This document shows, one piece after another, positions 59,947-64,000 of a stretch of DNA of 64,000 nucleotides (its first letter is position 1; the number at the start of each line of letters is the position of its first letter). A model generated the notes under the pieces. That model was not told where the DNA came from. It made no database searches and was given only the letters and a program-made list of their open reading frames with translations. The DNA is from JANLYC01 sp963750495 (GTDB lineage: Bacteria > Actinomycetota > Actinomycetes > Propionibacteriales > Nocardioidaceae), in assembly GCA_963750495.1 (NCBI GenBank), contig CAVVQV010000006.1:310001-374000 (forward strand), given 5' to 3'. Position numbers and translations under genes: made by a program.

Positions 59947-61176
59947 ATGGCACAACGGACCTATCTGCACGTCGGGACGCCCAAGTCCGGGACGACGTTC
60001 CTACAGCGCGTGCTCTGGCAGAACGCCGAGACCCTGCGTGCCGAGGGTTTCCTGCTGCCTGGCCGCATCGTCACCCATTACACGGCCGCGCGAGCGGTCA
60101 CGGAGCGGCAGCCGCCCAGCTCCCGCGGCGACCACCGCGCTGGGCCCACGCCCCCCACGATGAGCCCGGTCGACGACCATGCGTGGACCAAGCTCGCCCG
60201 GCAGGTCAACCGCTGGCCTGGGGCGGCCCTGATCGGCCACCCCGCGCTGGCCAGCGCGACACCAGAGCAGGCCGAACGAGCCGTTGCGGCGATCGACGGC
60301 GACGTGCATCTGGTGGTCACCGCGCGGCCCGTGCACCTGCAGGCCGCACTCGCGTGGCAGGAGCAGGTCAAGGCCGGCCGGTCCACCTCGTTGGACGCGT
60401 TCCTCGAACGCCTGCAGACCGAGGGCAACCCCGGACAACGGTTCTGGCGTCAACACGACCTGACCGACGTGCTTGCGCGGTGGCGGGGTGCGCTGCCATC
60501 CGAGCACGTCCACCTGGTCACGGTGCCCGGCTCGACGCCGCAGACCCAGGCCGATGAGGCTCGGGACCTGTGGGCCCGGTACGCAGGTGTGCTAGGCCTT
60601 GCGCCGACGGCATACGACGCGCAGTTCGACGTCGTCGCCCACGGGCTGGGCGTCGTCGAGTCGGAGCTGTTACGCGCAGTCCACGCCCGCCGGGACCCGC
60701 GCTTCACCGATCCTCAGCGTCACGTGTGGACCCGTCAGCTGCTCGCCAACGGCGTACTGGCCCGACGTCCCGGTACGCCACTTCGCCTGCCGATGCACGC
60801 GCGGCCATGGCTGTCCGAGAAGTCCCAGCGCATGGCCGACAGCATCCGCGGGGCCGGTTACGACGTAGCCGGGGACCTGTCGACGTTGGCCTGGCCAGAG
60901 CCGCCGGCTGAGGCCAGACTTCTGACCGATGTCACACCGCAGGAGCTGGAATCCCTTGCCAGCTGGACGATTCTGCGACTTCAGGAAGAGCTCGTCCACC
61001 GCGAGCCCGTCACCTCGCCACCACCGGTGGGACCGGACGACGGCGTGGACGGGATCATCGAACTGCTGGAGCACATCCGTGCAGCGGACACCGGCCATCC
61101 GCCGCGATCCGCGCCGCGGGACGAGCCCCGGACACTCCGGCTGCGCCAGGTCATCCCTGTCCGTCGCAGCCGCTGA
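59947..61176 (+). CDS. Sulfotransferase-family protein
   Basis: 409 residues, beginning RTYLHVGTPKSGTTFLQRVL. The loop TPKSGTT (11-17) is the 5'-phosphosulfate binding site of PAPS-dependent sulfotransferases. A second PAPS-contact-like segment is VVTARPVHLQAALAWQEQ (about 121-138), with the conserved Arg. The C-terminal 100 residues (after position 300) are less typical. It should transfer sulfate from PAPS to an unknown acceptor. GAGGA is the ribosome binding site. Confidence 0.85.
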   Translation: MAQRTYLHVGTPKSGTTFLQRVLWQNAETLRAEGFLLPGRIVTHYTAARAVTERQPPSSRGDHRAGPTPPTMSPVDDHAWTKLARQVNRWPGAALIGHPALASATPEQAERAVAAIDGDVHLVVTARPVHLQAALAWQEQVKAGRSTSLDAFLERLQTEGNPGQRFWRQHDLTDVLARWRGALPSEHVHLVTVPGSTPQTQADEARDLWARYAGVLGLAPTAYDAQFDVVAHGLGVVESELLRAVHARRDPRFTDPQRHVWTRQLLANGVLARRPGTPLRLPMHARPWLSEKSQRMADSIRGAGYDVAGDLSTLAWPEPPAEARLLTDVTPQELESLASWTILRLQEELVHREPVTSPPPVGPDDGVDGIIELLEHIRAADTGHPPRSAPRDEPRTLRLRQVIPVRRSR

Positions 61177-61217
61177 GTCACGCCATCAGACAAAGTGATG
61201 CAGTAATAGTTGCACCT

Positions 61218-61271
61218 ATGCAAACTCTTGACCTTCGTCGCGAGGCATGGTTGGCTGACCGAAGTGGTTGA
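61218..61271 (+). CDS. Leaderless 17-codon upstream frame before the sigma factor
   Basis: MQTLDLRREAWLADRSG, ending 38 nt before the sigma-factor ATG. AATAGT (61205-61210) lies 7 nt before its ATG, matching the leaderless pattern used by several genes in the window. TTGCA-CCTA-TGCAA lies over the start codon. It may be a regulatory leader peptide; there is no independent support. Confidence 0.3.
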   Translation: MQTLDLRREAWLADRSG

Positions 61272-61309
61272 GACAACTGCCACTGGCTTTCTTTCCTGAA
61301 GGACCTGTG

Positions 61310-62215
61310 ATGTCTCCCATCTTTACCAGTTCCGACCTTTCTGACCATTTGTACCAACCTGAGGCGGACCATCTCAGCGACGACGTCGCCACGGCGCCGA
61401 CGACTGACGAACGCGCGGCTCGCACCCAGGAGCTGCTGCAGCGGTGCGTTGGCGCCAGCCCGCGGGAGCAAGATCTCCTCCACGAGGAGATCGTGCTACT
61501 CAATGTCGAGGTGGCCGAGTCGATCGTGATGCGCTACCGCAACCGCGGTGTCCCGGTCGACGACCTCGTCCAGGTCGCCTGCCTCGGGCTGGTCAAGGCC
61601 GCCCGCGGCTTCGATCCCGCCAAGAGCGACAACTTCCTTGGCTACGCAGTGCCGACGATCCTCGGTGAGGTCAAGCGGTTCTTCCGCGACAACGCCTGGA
61701 CCGTCCGCCCGCCGCGACGCATCCAGGAGCTCCAGGCCGAGATCGCCACGACCTCTTCGCAGCTGATGCACGAGTCCGGCCGCGTACCGACGCCCCATGA
61801 TGTCGCCGACGCGCTCGGGATCGACACCAAGGACGTCATCGAGGCGTTGTCCGCCGACGGGTGCTTCTCTCCGACCTCGTTGGACCGACCGCCGCGTGAG
61901 GGTGAGACCGCTCCGCTGGCCGAGGCGCTGGGTTGCGAAGACCCCGGCTTCGAGCACGCCGAGGCGGTCGTTGCTCTTCGTCCGCTGTGCCGCGGCCTCA
62001 CCGAGCGCGAGCGGCGGATCGTCTACCTGCGCTTCTTCCACGAGTGGACCCAGGCACGGATCGCCGAGGAGTTCGGGGTGACGCAGATGCAGGTCTCCCG
62101 ATTGCTGACGCGCATCTTCGCCAAGCTGCGCGAACAACTGGGCACGCTCGATGCGGTCGACTCGGTTCGCTCCATCGAAGCCGACGACACCCAGTTGACA
62201 TCGATACCCGCGTGA
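61310..62215 (+). CDS. SigB/SigF-type (group 3) RNA polymerase sigma factor
   Basis: 301 residues from an ATG with AAGGA at 9 nt. Region 2 is VAESIVMRYRNRGVPVDDLVQVACLGLVKAARGFDP, region 3 IQELQAEIATTSSQLMHESGRVPTPHDVADALG and region 4 LTERERRIVYLRFFHEWTQARIAEEFGVTQMQVSRLLTRIFAKLREQL. This is the SigB/F group that controls general stress or development in actinobacteria. No adjacent anti-sigma partner; possible partners in the window are the RsbW-like protein and the PP2C phosphatase. A leaderless small frame precedes it. Confidence 0.92.
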   Translation: MSPIFTSSDLSDHLYQPEADHLSDDVATAPTTDERAARTQELLQRCVGASPREQDLLHEEIVLLNVEVAESIVMRYRNRGVPVDDLVQVACLGLVKAARGFDPAKSDNFLGYAVPTILGEVKRFFRDNAWTVRPPRRIQELQAEIATTSSQLMHESGRVPTPHDVADALGIDTKDVIEALSADGCFSPTSLDRPPREGETAPLAEALGCEDPGFEHAEAVVALRPLCRGLTERERRIVYLRFFHEWTQARIAEEFGVTQMQVSRLLTRIFAKLREQLGTLDAVDSVRSIEADDTQLTSIPA

Positions 62216-62234
62216 CGCTGCGGGCCTGGGTCGG

Positions 62235-63005
62235 CTAGTCCGGCGGAAGTTGCCGCGTCTCGATGATGTGGCGTGCGACGGAGCGGAGCTTGATGTTGCG
62301 TTCCTGCGAGTAGCGCCGTAGCACCGAGAACGCCTGGTCGGGGTTGAGTCCGAACCGCTCCATCAGGATTCCTTGGGCGAGGCCGATCAGGTGCCGCGCG
62401 TCGACCGCCTGGCGCAGGCCCTGCTCGCGGCGGGCGCTCGCCAGCGCCACTGACGCGTGCTGGCCGAACAGGTGTGCCAGGGCTGCATCGTCCTGGCTGA
62501 AGTCGCGGACCGACGCCGAATAGAGGTTGAGCGCACCGAGGGTCTGCTCAGCGGAGTACAAGCGAACACTGAGCATGCTGTGGAGGCCTAGCTCGGCAGC
62601 CACGGGGCCGAACAGCGGCCAACGCGGATCAGTCGCGGTGTCGTGCACGAGGAAAGTGTCGTGCGACCAGACTGCCTGCAGGCAAGGGCCTTCGCCGAGC
62701 TCGGCCTGCAGCTTGTCTGCCTGCTCGATGACCTCATGCGTGGCGGCCGCGGTCTCGATGGTCTTGTGGCGAACCACGTGAATGCCGACGAAGTCCGTCT
62801 CGAGAGTCTGCTGTGCGTACTCCGCGATCCCGACCAGCGTCTCATCGACGTCAGGGCGTTCGAGCAGGTCCATCGCCATCTCGGCGAAGTCGGCAGCTGC
62901 GGGCTCCACTGGCGTTCCCTCTCGTGGCGAAGTCGGGCGTCCCTCGACGAAGCGCAGCCGGCGACGTCCTCTGGACCTCTCATTGTCTCCCGCCGGCTCC
63001 AGCAT
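62235..63005 (-). CDS. GAF-ANTAR RNA-binding regulator
   Basis: 256 residues. Residues 45-185 form a GAF sensor domain (LVGIAEYAQQTLETDFVGIHVVRHKTIETAA, then GEGPCLQAV). The final 60 residues are an ANTAR domain, RHLIGLAQGILMERFGLNPDQAFSVLRRYSQERNIKLRSVARHII, which binds hairpin RNA and antagonises termination. The ATG has GAGGAG upstream and follows the methyltransferase stop by 14 nt on the same strand, so the two are likely cotranscribed. The signal is unknown. Convergent with the sigma factor. Confidence 0.9.
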   Translation of the reverse strand: MLEPAGDNERSRGRRRLRFVEGRPTSPREGTPVEPAAADFAEMAMDLLERPDVDETLVGIAEYAQQTLETDFVGIHVVRHKTIETAAATHEVIEQADKLQAELGEGPCLQAVWSHDTFLVHDTATDPRWPLFGPVAAELGLHSMLSVRLYSAEQTLGALNLYSASVRDFSQDDAALAHLFGQHASVALASARREQGLRQAVDARHLIGLAQGILMERFGLNPDQAFSVLRRYSQERNIKLRSVARHIIETRQLPPD

Positions 63006-63019
63006 TGGCCAGCGGCTCC

Positions 63020-63709
63020 TCACTGCGGGGGTTGGGTCGCCGTTGCCCCGTCGTCCGCGGGGCGGAAACGGAACCACGTCGTCTCCAGGTCCAGCGACCT
63101 CGTCGACCCGGCGAACCGGTGCACGCCGACCGAGAAGAGCTCGTCGGCAGGAGCGTTCCAGGCCACCTCCTCGCATCCCACCTCGGCAAACCAGGACCTG
63201 ATCTGTGGCGTCAGGTCGGGCGCGCGGCGAGAACGGGTCCAGATCACGGTGGCGCCAGGGGCCGCCAGCTGGGGCACGGCCGCCACCGTCCGTCGTACAT
63301 CGTCGTCACCCACGTTGCCGAAGATGCCGCAGAGCAAGACGAGGTCGGCCGGCACGGCGTCGCGGTAGCTGGCGGCGAGACCGGCATCGGCGATGCGGAC
63401 CTCGACGTTCGTGAGCCCCGCGTCGGCGGCGTACTGCCGGGCGGCCTCGGCGAGCGCGGGGTCGAGCTCGACGAGAACCACGTGGACGATATCGGCGTCG
63501 GTGCTGTCGGCCAGAGCGACGAGGACGTCTCGGCCGTCGCCGGCGCACGCGCTGACGACACGGAGCGGCACCGCGGTGTGGCCCTGCACGGACGCGTCGT
63601 CGAGCCACCGGTGCACGTGGGCGCGGACGATGGACAGCCGACGGCTCAGCGGATGGTCGGGCTCGGCGTACTGCTCGTGCCAGTGCTGCCAGTGGGTGTC
63701 GTGAGGCAT
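63020..63709 (-). CDS. Class I SAM-dependent methyltransferase
   Basis: 229 residues. The SAM-binding motif I reads VVSACAGDGRDVLVALAD, motif II HVVLVELDPALAEAARQYAADAG and motif post-II DAGLAASYRDAVPADLVLLCGIFGNV. The acceptor is not evident; the N-terminus WQHWHEQYAEPDHPLSRRL is typical of a small-molecule methyltransferase group in actinobacteria. The start overlaps the preceding gene by about 60 nt. Confidence 0.85.
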   Translation of the reverse strand: MPHDTHWQHWHEQYAEPDHPLSRRLSIVRAHVHRWLDDASVQGHTAVPLRVVSACAGDGRDVLVALADSTDADIVHVVLVELDPALAEAARQYAADAGLTNVEVRIADAGLAASYRDAVPADLVLLCGIFGNVGDDDVRRTVAAVPQLAAPGATVIWTRSRRAPDLTPQIRSWFAEVGCEEVAWNAPADELFSVGVHRFAGSTRSLDLETTWFRFRPADDGATATQPPQ

Positions 63710-64000
63710 CCGGACATCGTGGCAGACCGGGCCTCGGGTACGACCTGCCGCGCGCGGTCGAGGTAGACGCCCGCGTCCGCGAGCCGCGCTGAGATGCTCT
63801 CGACACTGACCTCGGGCAACGCGACCACCGGCTCCGTCAAGGCGGTGACGACCTCCGGATCCAGGCTCTCGACGAGCAGGTCGAGGTTGTGTGGCCGGTA
63901 GTCCTTCTCTGCATCGAAGTAGTGGGACCGGGCGGCCGACGACAGCCGCACGCCGCTGCCCGGCGCACCGAGGTTGCGTCGCTGCCCGACGAACAGTGCC
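63646..64000 (-). CDS. 3' end of an unidentified gene, truncated by the window edge
   Basis: The frame is open to base 64000 on the minus strand; the visible 117 residues begin ALFVGQRRNLGAPGSG and continue SHYFDAEKDYRPHNLDLLVESLDPEVVTALTE. I do not recognise the family. The last 20 residues overlap the methyltransferase start and look unlike the rest. The text and codon usage are protein-like up to about residue 95, so I accept it as a real partial gene with modest confidence. Confidence 0.5.
   Translation of the reverse strand, partial: ALFVGQRRNLGAPGSGVRLSSAARSHYFDAEKDYRPHNLDLLVESLDPEVVTALTEPVVALPEVSVESISARLADAGVYLDRARQVVPEARSATMSGCLTTPTGSTGTSSTPSPTIR

Noticed and set aside
1..64000. CRISPR arrays, prophage or insertion sequences
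   Set aside because: No regularly spaced repeat-spacer pattern, no cas, integrase, transposase or phage structural gene was found; the four 79-bp elements carry no coding sequence.

Overview
The window is chromosomal DNA of a high-GC actinobacterium. Evidence: very GC-rich codon usage, a WhiB-type regulator, a Bpa/PafE proteasome activator, a SigK/RskA pair with a fasciclin lipoprotein, a GTP-dependent PEP carboxykinase and many leaderless genes (a -10 hexamer 6-8 nt before the start codon). The mix of families looks most like Nocardioidaceae/Propionibacteriales (Nocardioides or Aeromicrobium type). That placement is inference from gene content only. I see no prophage, transposase, integrase or CRISPR array.

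Layout. 1-6.2 kb: end of a GAF-PP2C phosphatase, thioredoxin, a membrane diguanylate cyclase, a DHFR-like reductase, a DUF2461 protein, then an overlapping ArsR / SRPBCC / DinB-like operon. 6.4-14.4 kb: a copper operon with a small anchored protein, a 1575-residue multi-cupredoxin oxidase, a CopC-CopD fusion, a YtkA-like fragment and a YcnI (DUF1775) protein. 14.5-21.5 kb: FUSC transporter, tRNA-Arg(ACG), pckG, a CHRD protein, a metallophosphoesterase and tRNA-Ser(GCT) and tRNA-Ser(TGA). 21.6-26.6 kb: a large membrane protein, nitrilase-family amidohydrolase, mobA with DUF6457, a quinone oxidoreductase and bpa. 26.7-30.6 kb: a SigK-type module of membrane-anchored molybdenum oxidoreductase, fasciclin lipoprotein, sigK and rskA. 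30.7-36.9 kb: WhiB with an extra HTH, serS-HAD, a PAP2-lipid kinase fusion, DUF4446 and pheA. 36.9-40.8 kb: larB-larC, a GDT1 exchanger and arginine deiminase. 41-53 kb: SEC-C protein, RsbW-like ATPase, glycerophosphodiesterase, AAA ATPase, rhodanese/DUF2568, DUF4037, an ABC exporter, a kinase, an Fpg/Nei glycosylase and aat. 53-64 kb: DUF5302, EcsC-like protein, the leucine-degradation genes (HMG-CoA lyase, biotin carboxylase, carboxyltransferase) with a divergent TetR regulator, a sulfotransferase, a SigB/F-type sigma factor, a GAF-ANTAR regulator and a methyltransferase.

Structure beyond genes. Four dispersed 79-bp elements share one architecture: a 42-bp palindromic core, a 20-bp spacer and an outlying TTTGCCTC box. 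A leaderless 17-codon reading frame with four Cys codons ends on the ribosome binding site of the DUF4037 gene, as expected of a cysteine-sensing attenuator. pheA and larB have opposed leaderless promoters whose -10 boxes are only 7 bp apart. The giant multicopper oxidase carries its copper motifs in an order permuted relative to laccases and is fused to a five-segment membrane domain.
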